Assembly (NCBI GenBank): GCA_032718475.1
Contig: JAUCBJ010004373.1
Coordinates: forward strand, 1 to 41,428
Direction of reading: 5' to 3'
Origin: Nemertoderma westbladi
Taxonomy: Eukaryota > Xenacoelomorpha > Nemertodermatida > Nemertodermatidae
DNA: 41,428 nucleotides
Part shown: in pieces, positions 1-11,400 of the stretch
Layout: the number at the start of each line of letters is the position of its first letter
How positions within the stretch are numbered: position 1 is the first letter of the stretch
Position numbers and translations under genes: made by a program
The notes under the pieces: generated by a model
What the model was told of the DNA's origin: nothing
The model's input: only the letters and a program-made list of their open reading frames with translations
Database searches by the model: none

Positions 1-2529
1 TACACCACGACCTAGAGTAAAGGTAAAATACCGTCCTATGTACACCACGACCTAGAGTAAAGGTAAATACCGTCCTATGTACACCACGACCTAGAGTAAA
101 GGTAAATACCGTCCTATGTACACCACGACCTAGAGTAAAGGTAAAATACCGTCCTATGTACACCACGACCTAGAGTAAAGGTAAATACCGTCCTATGTAC
201 ACCACGACCTAGAGTAAAGGTAAATACCGTCCTATGTACACCACGACCTAGAGTAAAGGTAAATACAGTCCTATGTACACCACGACCTAGAGTAAAGGTA
301 AATTCCGTCCTATGTACACCACGACCTAGAGTAAAGGCAAATACCGTCCTATGTACACCACGACCTAGAGTAAAGGTAAATACCGTCCTATGTACACCAC
401 GACCTAGAGTAAAGGTAAATACCGTCCTATGTACACCACGACCTAGAGTAAAGGTAAAATACCGTCCTATGTACACCACGACCTAGAGTAAAGGTAAATA
501 CCGTCCTATGTACACCACGACCTAGAGTAAAGGTAAATACCGTCCTATGTACACCACGACCTAGAGTAAAGGTAAATACCGTCCTATGTACACCACGACC
601 TAGAGTAAAGGTAAATACCGTCCTATGTACACCACGACCTAGAGTAAAGGCAAATACCGTCCTATGTACACCACGACCTAGAGTAAAGGTAAATACCGTC
701 CTATGTACACCACGACCTAGAGTAAAGGTAAATACCGTCCTATGTACACCACGACCTAGAGTAAAGGTAAATACCGTCCTATGTACACCACGACCTAGAG
801 TAAAGGTAAATACCGTCTTATGTACACCACGACCTAGAGTAAAGGCAAATACCGTCCTATGTACACCACGACCTAGAGTAAAGGTAAATACCGTCCTATG
901 TACACCACGACCTAGAGTAAAGGTAAATACCGTCCTATGTACACCACGACCTAGAGTAAAGGTAAATACCGTCCTATGTACACCACGACCTAGAGTAAAG
1001 GCAAATACCGTCCTATGTACACCACGACCTAGAGTAAAGGTAAATACCGTCCTATGTACACCACGACCTAGAGTAAAGGTAAATACCGTCCTATGTACAC
1101 CACGACCTAGAGTAAAGGTAAATACCGTCCTATGTACACCACGACCTAGAGTAAAGGTAAATACCGTCCTATGTACACCACGACCTAGAGTAAAGGTAAA
1201 TACCGTCTTATGTACACCACGACCTAGAGTAAAGGTAAAATACCGTCCTATGTACACCACGACCTAGAGTAAAGGTAAATACCGTCCTATGTACACCACG
1301 ACCTAGAGTAAAGGTAAATACCGTCCTATGTACACCACGACCTAGAGTAAAGGTAAATAAAATACCGTCCTATGTACACCACGACCTAGAGTAAAGGTAA
1401 ATAAAATACCGTCCTATGTACACCACGACCTGGAGTAAAGGTAAAATACCGTCCTATGTACACCACGACCTAGAGTAAAGGTAAATACCGTCCTATGTAC
1501 ACCACGACCTAGAGTAAAGGTAAATACCGTCCTACTGTATGTACACCACGACCTAGAGTAAAGGTAAATACCGTCCTATGTACACCACGACCTAGAGTAA
1601 AGGTAAATACCGTCCTACTGTATGTACACCACGACCTAGAGTAAAGGTAAATACCGTCCTATGTACACCACGACCTAGAGTAAAGGTAAATACCGTCCTA
1701 TGTACACCACGACCTAGAGTAAAGGTAAATACCGTCCTATGTACACCACGACCTAGAGTAAAGGTAAATACCGTCCTATGTACACCACGACCTAGAGTAA
1801 AGGTAAATACCGTCCTATGTACACCACGACCTAGAGTAAAGGTAAATACCGTCCTACTGTATGTACACCACGACCTAGAGTAAAGGTAAATACCGTCCTA
1901 TGTACACCACGACCTAGAGTAAAGGTAAATACCGTCCTATGTACACCACGACCTAGAGTAAAGGTAAATACCGTCCTATGTACACCACGACCTAGAGTAA
2001 AGGTAAATACCGTCCTATGTACACCACGACCTAGAGTAAAGGTAATTACCGTCCTATGTACACCACGACCTAGAGTAAAGGTAAATACCGTCCTATGTAC
2101 ACCACGACCTAGAGTAAAGGTAAATACCGTCCTATGTACACCACGACCTAGAGTAAAGGTAAATACCGTCCTATGTACACCACGACCTAGAGTAAAGGTA
2201 AAATACCGTCCGTCCTATGTACACCAAGACCTAGAGTAAAGGTAAATTCCGTCCTATGTACACCACGACCTAGAGTAAAGGCAAATACCGTCCTATGTAC
2301 ACCACGACCTAGAGTAAAGGTAAATACCGTCCTATGTACACCACGACCTAGAGTAAAGGCAAATACCGTCCTATGTACACCACGACCTAGAGTAAAGGTA
2401 AATACCGTCCTATGTACACCACGACCTAGAGTAAAGGCAAATACCGTCCTATGTACACCACGACCTAAAGTAAAGGTAAATACCGTCATGTACACCACGA
2501 CCTAGAGTAAAGGTAAATACCGTCCTATG
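1..2529. repeat. 39-bp minisatellite, left block (about 64 copies)
   Basis: Head-to-tail copies of a 39-bp unit that begins TACACCACGACCTAGAGTAA and ends ATACCGTCCTATG. Most copies are identical. Variants are a 40-bp unit with one extra A (GTAAAATACC), units with GGCAAATAC, units with an added CTGTATG segment near 1533-1541 and 1616-1622, and two units with GTAAATAAAATACC near 1355-1408. The array runs off the left edge. It lies in the intron upstream of the first visible exon (5309) of the plus-strand gene. Each unit carries AAAGGTAAAT on the plus strand, which resembles a 5' splice site. Because 39 is a multiple of 3, long minus-strand frames repeating a 13-residue unit appear; I do not regard them as genes. 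Confidence 0.95.
2522..2529. repeat. Left target-site duplication GTCCTATG
   Basis: The octamer GTCCTATG immediately before the hAT-like left end matches the octamer directly after the right end at 4182-4189. It is also part of the 39-bp unit, so the insertion point within the unit is exact. Confidence 0.85.
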
Positions 2530-2927
2530 TAGGGATGTCCCGGAATCAATATTTTGATTCCGGCCGGAACCGGAACCGGAATTCAACATGCCGGAATATT
2601 CCGGCCGGAATACCGGCCGGAACCGGAATACCGGCCGGAACCGGAATTTTGTATAAATTAGTGAAATACATTAAATTACCCATGAAACCTTATATTTTTT
2701 TGTGAAATAAACGAATTTTGGCACGTTACGGCCTATTTTGGGGACGGGAGGGGGTACTTCGGCGTTATACGACATGGAATTAAATTTTCTTGTTTCTTTT
2801 AGAAACCTATATCAATGGCCAAAAGTTAGGTTTTTAGGCTCATACTTAAAAACCTAAGTTGACCAGCGGTTTCGGGTTTCCTGGTTTCGCATCATTAGGT
2901 CGTTTAGTGCAATATCCTGGTGTCGTT

Positions 2928-3025
2928 AAGGGAAAGGAGTATGTTACAGTGACATGTTATTCGAACCAGAACAATAAACGAAAGTTAGTAGTACATCTTA
3001 CAGTTTAATTTTGCTGGGAATAAAT
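2928..3025 (+). repeat. Dispersed repeat, copy 1 (partial)
   Basis: The stretch AAGGGAAAGGAGTATGTTAC followed by an ACATGTTATTCGAACCAGAACAATAAAC segment resembles sequences at 5761-5910, 18721-19107 and 38685-38832. This copy lacks the conserved right part (GCGTCGATTTTCCCC) seen in the others. The family is unidentified; it could be a small non-autonomous element. Here it lies inside the hAT-like element. Confidence 0.55.
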
Positions 3026-3351
3026 AGATTTCTGGTAAGAAATAGCTTTGCTGTAAATATAAATAAATATACTGTACTATATGCAGCACCTACGACGCAG
3101 GGGATATTGACGCGTAACCCAACGACCACACTTGCAGGACCTAAATACGCAGGCCTATTTGTAACCAAGTAACATAAAGGAATCCTTGGAAATAAGCTGC
3201 AAAACTTAGGGGTAATCCTATATGTTATGTTGGACAATACCAATACCAATATTAATACTATCATATTATTTAATAATTATATCAAAGTAAAATAATGTAA
3301 ATCAATCTAAAAAACGTTATAATATAAGCAAATTGTAAAACCACTCGTTAA

Positions 3352-3709
3352 GGCCCATGTTTCACTGGTAAGTCTTATGTCGTAAGTCGAAATATATTAT
3401 GGAACACCAACACATTGGTTTCAATGGGAGCGTCTCCACTCTACTGGTAAATCGTAAGTAACGACTTATGAGCGAAAGTGATTATGCCCCATGTTCCATC
3501 TTTATTTGACATACGACTCATGACTTATGGCATGCTGAAAGCGATACCTGTTAAATTGTAAATGATTTTGTAAATGTGAGACTCAACTTATATTTTTTAA
3601 CAAATGACTTTTGACTTATGTGTTACCAGTGGAGCAAGGGAGGTGTAATTTTGACATTCTGAAGACAAAATCTGAAAACGACTTATGACTTACCAGTGGA
3701 GCACGGGCC
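3352..3709. mobile_element. Nested inverted-repeat element (about 358 bp)
   Basis: GGCCCATGTTTCACTGGTAA at the left matches the reverse complement of the right end (GGCCCGTGCTCCACTGGTAAG). The similarity extends through the TAAGTCGAA-like segments, giving imperfect terminal repeats of about 35 bp. Further internal copies of the ACTTATGAC-type motif occur near 3462, 3528 and 3612. No open frame of note and no clear target duplication. Probably a MITE nested inside the hAT-like element. Confidence 0.6.
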
Positions 3710-3759
3710 CAATGCATTTCATAAAAAATCTTCTGAACGACAAAAGATTTTACAAATGT

Positions 3760-3860
3760 GATCTAAGTTGCATTGAATCTGGCATTCTATCTGGGGGTTG
3801 TGGGTTCGAACCTCGCATGGGCCACGGCAGTTTTCGTTTAGGTACGAATGATTTGAATAG
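3760..3860 (+). repeat. Possible tRNA-derived SINE fragment (B box)
   Basis: TGTGGGTTCGAACCTCGC near 3800-3816 matches a tRNA B box (GGTTCGANNCC), and the flanking bases can form a T arm. A convincing A box at the proper distance was not found, so this is a weak call for a tRNA-derived SINE remnant, not a functional tRNA gene. Confidence 0.25.
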
Positions 3861-4181
3861 GCTAGCATGGGGTATCTATATCTGCTTTGCATCCTTAAAT
3901 GGTAGCTCTAAGCTAACGGACGAAGAAAATTTTACTTCTTTTTTTACAAGTGTTGACAAGTACTGCATCTTAAACAATAATTGGTAAGTATATATGTTAA
4001 AAAAAATATATAAATTTTGATAATAATTTCACAAACTAATGCAATTGGCAACTATGAAACTAGTTAGGAACCTGGTAATTCCGGTAAAATTCCGGCCGGA
4101 ATTGACCCCATTCCGGCCGGAACCGGAATCGGGCAAAAACCGCCGGAATTCCGGCCGGAACGGAATTCCGGGACATCCCTA

Positions 4182-4189
4182 GTCCTATG
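4182..4189. repeat. Right target-site duplication GTCCTATG
   Basis: Second copy of the hAT-like target-site duplication. It leads straight back into the 39-bp array. Confidence 0.85.
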
Positions 4190-5015
4190 TACACCACGAC
4201 CTAGAGTAAAGGTAAATACCGTCCTATGTACACCACGACCTAGAGTAAAGGTAAATACCGTCCTATGTACACCACGACCTAGAGTAAAGGTAAATACCGT
4301 CCTATGTACACCACGACCTATAGTAAAGGTAAATGCCGTCCTATGTACACCACTACCTAGAGTAAAGGTAAATACCGTCCTATGTACACCACGACCTAGA
4401 GTAAAGGTAAATACCGTCCTATGTACACCACGACCTAGAGTAAAGGTAAATACAGTCCTATGTACACCACGACCTAGAGTAAAGGTAAATACCGTCCTAT
4501 GTACACCACGACCTAGAGTAAAGGTAAATACCGTCCTATGTACACCACGACCTAGAGTAAAGGTAAATACAGTCCTATGTACACCACGACCTAGAGTAAA
4601 GGTAAATTCCGTCCTATGTACACCACGACCTAGAGTAAAGGCAAATACCGTCCTATGTACACCACGACCTAGAGTAAAGGTAAAATACTTTCCTATGTAC
4701 ACCACGACCTAGAGTAAAGGTAAATACCGTCCTATGTACACCACGACCTAGAGTAAAGGTAAATACCGTCCTATGTACACCACGACCTAGAGTAAAGGTA
4801 AATACCGTCCTATGTACACCACGACCTAGAGTAAAGGCAAATACCGTCCTATGTACACCACGACCTAGAGTAAAGGTAAATACCGTCCTATGTACACCAC
4901 GACCTAGAGTAAAGGTAAATACCGTCCTATGTACACCACGACCTAGAGTAAAGGTAAATACCGTCCTATGTACACCACGACCTAGAGTAAAGGTAAAATA
5001 CTTTCCTATGTACCC
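4190..5015. repeat. 39-bp minisatellite, right block (about 21 copies)
   Basis: Same 39-bp unit and orientation as the left block, resuming exactly after the hAT-like target duplication. Point variants such as TACAGTCC, CTATAGTAAAG and CACTACC are seen near 4320-4360. It ends in two diverged copies (ATACTTTCC) near 4686 and 5001, then leads into unique intron sequence. Confidence 0.95.
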
Positions 5016-5308
5016 CATAAATAAAGGCAAATATGGAGTATTGTTTCTTTCTATCAAGTATGTAGAATAATAATATCTTATTTATAAATAATTAAGGATA
5101 AGAAACAATCCTACTGTAGCAACAACCTAGCAATATAGATGCTGGCTAGTAGCTGTTTACTGTTCTGAGTTGAAGTCAGTATTAATTGTGGTTAGTAGTA
5201 GATGACAGCATAGGAGTGTCGCCTGGGGTGGGGTAGAGGTTGTAGCTGTAGGTATGTGTAGTACAATATGTTGACCTACGTTCGTTAAATACGTAACTTT
5301 TTACACAG

Positions 5309-5490
5309 GGTTCCCCAGCTCGTTCGCTCGATCTATGCTCTACTCCAGACGATCAAAGAGATTCCGACTCAACTTATTTCACTGGTTATGATTCCGGAAA
5401 CGAACTTTCCGATTCGCCTCTCCGGCCCGAGTCTCCGTTGGATTCCACTCATAGTAGGTCGGCAGAGTCGCCCTCTAGAGGACAACACAG
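5309..5490 (+). CDS. Exon 1 of those visible (182 bp)
   Basis: The acceptor is TTTTTACACAG before 5309 and the donor is CAG/GTAGGC after 5490. It reads open in phase 0 and ends in phase 2 (AG of an Arg codon). The product begins GSPARSLDLCSTPDDQRDSD and has aromatic/acidic and Ser-Pro motifs. It cannot be the first exon, because it has no start codon and is preceded by an acceptor. Confidence 0.75.
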
Positions 5491-8400
5491 GTAGGCATAA
5501 TGGGCCCTATAAATGTGTTGTATAACCCTATAATATTTGTAATTATGCGAGTTATCACAATGCGACCTTGACAATTCCGAAGCAGGACATTTTGAAATGG
5601 TTCGGAATTGTCATCGCCAGGGTCAGAATTATCCGTTTATGATGGACGCAATTTTGTAAAGTGAAAGTTATATCAACACAACGCGTGATTATGAACAAGA
5701 GGGTGTAAAATTGACCTAAATCATCTCGACTCTGTAAATTAGCAATGTTAATTATCAATGAAGGGAAAGGAGCAGGTTACAGTAACACGTTATTCAAATC
5801 AAAACAATAAACTGAAGCCAATACAAGATATAGTTTTTTTTGGGAGTAATCAGCTGTTATTATTAATGTCGATTTTCCCCTAGAGGGAAATTAATTCGAT
5901 TGCGTCGAAAAGTGATTTATTTATAACTGAATGACATTTTATATATTTATTTTCAGGTCGAGCAAAGCTTTGGCGGCTATAAGCATGCCTGAGACAGTAG
6001 AGGAAACCGAGATGGAAGTTGTAAGTCAGGGGTCAGTCATGAACAGACTCAACCAATACGAAAGCATGGCAGAATCAACTACCGAAGTAAGTTAATAATA
6101 ATGAAAGTTTTAGCGGCTCGCCTTCTACTTACGTGTATGCCGTTCATCTTTGCGGACATGTCGGTACCATTATGTGTCTGTCGTTCCGTGTATTTCCGTA
6201 ACTGTTTTTGTTTCTCATTTTAGGTTCCGAAATCAAAGAAGGAACCTGAAAGTAGACCTGAGTCCTTAGGTGATAATAAAACTCAGTCACTGAAACCCAC
6301 AGCGCCACCATCCGGGCTTCTTAAACAACCCGGGCCTCTCAAACAATCCGTTTCCGTGGACGAGGGTTTTAAGTCTCAGCCTTCTCTCCGATCCACGGGT
6401 CGTGTGGAGGCTGTCGAGAGGAAACCCTCTCCGTCCTCGCTCCCGAGGAACATCCTCCCGGACATCGGGGGGAGCAGCACTCCTCCTTCATCCGCTACTC
6501 GGCGCGCCAGTTCCGACGACGTTGGCCAGCGGTCCCCAGAGACGGGTCGCGTTGCCTCGGCGACGGCGGTCCGGGTCGCCACGAAGACAGACGTATCCAC
6601 TGCGGGGACTCAACAGAAACCGACGACGACGACTCCGTGGAAACCAGCCGGGGACCGGAAACCCTCGTCCGGAGATGCTCGACATTCCGGAGAAGTCACT
6701 TCCAACTTCCCCTTTCGTCCCGACGCTCCGAAACCGCTGAATTTAGCGGCGTTGGAACAAGTGAAGCTGAAACCGGTAAACCGCGACCGATCGGAATCTC
6801 CGAAACTCCCCAAGAAATCTCCTTTACCAGAAGTCGAGTTGAAAGCGACGTCTCCCTTCCTTAAAGAATCGGTAGGGGGCGCTAAAGGAACCGCCTCGTT
6901 ATCGAGGACCGCCGATAATAAACTCGGGAAGAGAGAAGTGGAGATCGGCGACAACGAGTTCGACTTCGCGCGACGTAAGTACGCGGCGAAGAAGGCGGCG
7001 GAATCGGGTGGGAAGTCGGCAACCATCGGCCCCGATGTTAGCCCTAAACTCGGTTCCAGTCGTTCATTAAAATCTTCCGCCGCTGCCGGAGGCGTGGAGG
7101 AGACGAAGGCTGCTGCTAAACTCTCCAGTAAATCTTTCAGCGCCGGACAACACGGACTCAAACCAACCCCCCAATCGACGCTGACACCGGTCGAACGGCT
7201 CCCGGCCAAACGGCCTGTCTCAGATGGTATTTCTTTGGGTAAGTTATTGTTATATAGCAATTGAGCATAAAGTTCAGTTCTTTAAAACAGCTATTTCGTC
7301 GTTGTGTTTGTTGGGTTCGTTGTATTAGTTGGGTTTTGTTTATTTATCTTCACCTTTGTGTCTTGCTTGATTGCTAACTTTTGGCATAGTCTCTCTTTCT
7401 TTTTGTTTCCTTTTTGGTGATACAAACGTGTTTGAGTCACCGTCTTTTGTATCCTTTTAGGTGATCCCAAAGTGTTTGAATCACCGTCTTCTGTTTCCTT
7501 TTAGGTGATCCCAACGTGTTTGAGTCACCGTCTTATGTTTTCCTTTTTGGTGATCCCAACGTGTTTGAGTCACCGCCTTCTGTTTCCTTTTAGGTGATCC
7601 CAACGTGTTTGAGTCACCGTCTTCTGTTTCCTTTTAGGTGATCCCAACGTGTTTGAGTCACCGTCTTATGTTTCCTTTTAGGTGATCCCAACATGTTTGA
7701 GTCACCGTCTTTTGTTTCCTTTAGGTGATACCAACGTGTTTGAGTCACCGCCTTCTGTGTCCTTTTAGGTGATCCCAACGTGTTTGAGTCACCGTCTTTA
7801 GTTTCCTTTTAGGTGATCCCAACTTACTTGAGTCACCGTCTGATGTTTCCTTTTAGGTGATCCCAACGTGTTTGAGTCACCGTCTTATGTTTTCCTTTTT
7901 GGTGATCCCAACGTGTTTGAGTCACCGCCTTCTGTTTCCTTTTAGGTGATCCCAACGTGTTTGAGTCACCGTCTGATGTTTCCTTTTAGGTGATCCCAAC
8001 GTGTTTGAGTTACCGTCTTTTGTTTCCTTTAGGTGATACCAACGTGTTTGAGTCACCGCCTTCTGTGTCCTTTTAGGTGATCCCAACGTGTTTGAGTCAC
8101 CGTCTTTAGTTTCCTTTTAGGTGATCCCAACTTACTTGAGTCACCGTCTGATGTTTCCTTTTAGGTGATCCCAACGTGTTTGAGTCACCGTCTTATGTTT
8201 CCTTTTACGTGATCCCAACGTGTTTGAGTCACCGTCTGATGTTTCCTTTTAGGTGATCCCAACGTGTTTGAGTCACCGTCTTTTGTTTCCTTTTAGGTGA
8301 TCCCAACGTATTTGAGTCACCGTCTTTTGTTTCCTTTTAGGTGATCCCAACGTGTTTGAGTCACCGTCTTTTGTTCCCTTTTAGGTGATCCCAACGTGTT

Positions 8401-11400
8401 TGAGTCACCGTCTTTAGTTTCCTTTTAGGTGATCCCAACTTACTTGAGTCACCGTCTTATGTTTCCTTTTACGTGATCCCAACGTGTTTGAGTCACCGTC
8501 TGATGTTTCCTTTTAGGTGATCCCAACGTGTTTGAGTCACCGTCTTTTGTTTCCTTTTAGGTGATCCCAACGTATTTGAGTCACCGTCTTTTGTTTCCTT
8601 TTAGGTGATCCCAACGTGTTTGAGTCACCGTCTTTAGTTTCCTTTTAGGTGATCCCAACTTACTTGAGTCACCGTCTGATGTTTCCTTTTAGGTGATCCC
8701 AACGTGTTTGAGTCACCGTCTTATGTTTCCTTTTACGTGATCCCAACGTGTTTGAGTCACCGTCTGATGTTTCCTTTTAGGTGATCCCAACGTGTTTGAG
8801 TCACCGTCTTCTGTTTCCTTTTAGGTGATCCCAACGTGTTTGAGTCACCGTCTTATGTTTCCTTTTAGGTGATCCCAACGTGTTTGAGTCACCGTCTTAT
8901 GTTTCATTTTAGGTGATACCAACGTGTTGAAGTCACTGTCTTCTGTTTCCTTTTAGGTGATCCCAACGTGTTTGAGTCATCGTCTTATGTTTCCTTTTAG
9001 GTGATCCCAACGTGTTTGAGTCACCGTCTTCTGTTTCCTTTTAGGTGATCCCAACGTGTTTGAGTCACCGTCTTATGTTTCCTTTTAGGTGATCCCAACG
9101 TGTTTGAGTCACCGTCTTATGTTTCCTTTTAGGTGATACCAACGTTAAGTCACTGTCTTCTGTTTCCTTTTAGGTGATCCCAACGTGTTTGAGTCACTGT
9201 CTTTTGTTTCCTTTTAGGTGATCCTAACTTATTTGAGTCACCGTCTTTTGTTTCCTTTAGGTGATCCCAACGTGTTTGAGTCATCGTCTTCTGTTTCCTT
9301 TTAGGTGATCCCAACGTGTTTGAGTCACCGTCTTATGTTTCCTTTTAGGTGATCCCAACGTGTTTGAGTCACCGTCTTTTGTTTCCTTTTAGGTGATCCC
9401 AACGTGTTTGAGTCACCGTCTTATGTTTCCTTTTAGGTGATACCAACGTTAAGTCACTGTCTTCTGTTTCCTTTTAGGTGATCCCAACGTGTTTGAGTCA
9501 CCGTCTTTTGTTTCCTTTAGGTGATCCCAACGTGTTTGAGTCATCGTCTTCTGTTTCCTTTTAGGTGATCCCAACGTGTTTGAGTCGCCGTCTTTTGTTT
9601 CCTTTTAGGTGATGCCAACGTGTTTGAGTCACCGTCTTATGTTTCCTTTTAGGTGATACCAACGTGTTTGAGTCACCGTCTTTTGTTTCCTTTAGGTGAT
9701 ACCAACGTGTTTGAGTCACCGTCTTCTGTTTCCTTTTAGGTGATCCCAACGTGTTTGAGTCACCGTCTTTTGTTTCCTTTAGGTGATCCCAACGTGTTTG
9801 AGTCACCGTCTTTTGTTTCCTTTTAGGTGATCCCAACGTGTTTGAGTCACCGTCTTATGTTTCCTTTTAGGTGATACCAACGTGTTTGAGTCACCGTCTT
9901 TTGTTTCCTTTTAGGTTATCCCAACGTATTTGAGTCACCGTCTTTTGTTTCCTTTAGGTGATCCCAACGTGTTTGAGTCACCGTCTTCTGTTTCATTTTA
10001 GGTGATCCCAACGTGTTTGAGTCACCGTCTTTTGTTTCCTTTTAGGTGATCCCAACGTGTTTGAGTCATCGTCTTCTGTTTCCTTTTAGGTGATCCCAAC
10101 GTGTTTGAGTCACCGTCTTCTGTTTCCTTTAGGTGATCGCAACGTATTTGAGTGACCGTCTTTTGTTTCCTTTTAGGTGATCCCAACGTGTTTGAGTCAC
10201 CGTCTTTTGTTTCCTTTTTGGTGATCCCAACGTGTTTGAGTCACCGTCTTCTGTTTCCTTTTAGGTGATCCCAACGTGTTTGAGTCACCGTCTTTTGTCC
10301 TTTAGGTGATCCCAACGTATTTGAGTCACCGTCTTTTGTTTCCTTTTAGGTGATCCCAACGTGTTTGAGTCACCGCCTTCTGTTTCCTTTTAGGTGATCC
10401 CAACGTATTTGAGTCACCGTCTTCTGTTTCCTTTTAGGTGATACCAACGTGTTTGAGTCACCGCCTTCTGTTTCCTTTTAGGTGATCCCAACGTGTTTGA
10501 GTCACCGTCTTCTGTTTCCTTTTAGGTGATCCCAACGTGTTTGAGTCACCGTCTTCTGTTTCCTTTTAGGTGATCCCAACGTGTTTGAGTCACCGCCTTC
10601 TGTTTCCTTTTAGGTGATCCCAACGTGTTTGAGTCACCGTCTTCTGTTTCCTTTTAGGTGATCCCAACGTGTTTGAGTCACCGTCTTTTGTCCTTTAGGT
10701 GATCCCAACGTATTTGAGTCACCGTCTTTTGTTTCCTTTTAGGTGATCCCAACGTGTTTGAGTCACCGTCTTCTGTTTCCTTTTAGGTGATCCCAACGTG
10801 TTTGAGTCACCGCCTTCTGTTTCCTTTTAGGTGATCCCAACGTGTTTGAGTCACCGTCTTCTGTTTCCTTTTAGGTGATGCCGACGTGCCTGAATCACCG
10901 TCTTCCGATTCTCCTAGTAAACCCGTGTCGGTTAAGAACATGGCCGGTCTGTTCTCTGCGACGAAACCAGACGAACCTGTTCTACGCAAAGACCGCTCCG
11001 ACGAACCGAAGCAGAGCCAAAATCGCAAGAGTTTCCCCGCTGGTATAATAGGTAAGTCAGTCTCATCATTATTATGTTGGTATGTTTCCTCACACTACAC
11101 TTTGTTTTTGTTATTGTCGATATTTCAGTATAATTAGTCTTCTCTTGAGCAGTTGTGTTGGGCCCCTTTACCTTTGTGACATTAATTACTATTACAATAA
11201 TTAGTAATCTAACCCCGAACCTTGTCATTGTTGCACAAACTACCAAATTATAAATTAATTTTTGAGGATTGTGTTCTCCCAGCTTGCTGTTTTCCGTAAG
11301 ATTCCATTCCATCAACAATGGCTTTTTTGCGCCCGTTGTTATTTGGACATTGCCACCATTCTCTATCTCACTTTCGCCTTGTGTTATTATTTTAATATAT

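Larger units (their letters stand above)
2530..4181. mobile_element. Non-autonomous hAT-like transposon, 1652 bp
   Basis: The left end reads TAGGGATGTCCCGGAATC and the right end is its reverse complement (TTCCGGGACATCCCTA), a perfect terminal inverted repeat of about 16-17 bp. The element is flanked by a perfect 8-bp duplication GTCCTATG (2522-2529 and 4182-4189). An 8-bp duplication with a YAGGG-type terminus is typical of the hAT superfamily. Both subterminal regions (2537-2650 and 4078-4170) are dense in CCGGAA and CCGGCCGG motifs, possible transposase-binding repeats. No transposase is visible; open frames inside are short and unrecognised. The interior contains other repeats: a dispersed-repeat copy near 2928-3025, an inverted-repeat element at 3352-3709 and a tRNA-like B box near 3801. 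It splits a once continuous 39-bp array. Confidence 0.85.
5491..5956 (+). other. Intron with a short hairpin and a dispersed repeat
   Basis: GTAGGC donor and TTTATTTTCAG acceptor. It contains a hairpin with perfect 12-bp arms (GACAATTCCGAA at 5570-5581 and its complement at 5601-5612) and dispersed-repeat copy 2. Confidence 0.7.

Noticed and set aside
3800-3825. A functional tRNA gene
   Set aside because: A B box is present but I could not find an A box or acceptor stem at the correct spacing.
3685-3987. 100-codon plus-strand frame inside the hAT-like element
   Set aside because: It spans the end of a nested inverted-repeat element and a tRNA-like segment, with no domain; likely chance.
114-5057. 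Long minus-strand frames repeating a 13-residue unit (FTFTLGRGVHRTV)
   Set aside because: They follow automatically from a 39-bp period with no stop in that frame. 40-bp units break the frame repeatedly, there is no splice or start context, and they are antisense to the gene.
6376-7260. Overlapping frames on both strands across the large exon
   Set aside because: The GC-rich exon leaves several frames open. Only the plus-strand frame through 6224-7238 joins the flanking exons in phase.
9561-11028. Minus-strand frames within the 44-bp array
   Set aside because: Repeat-derived translation without independent support.
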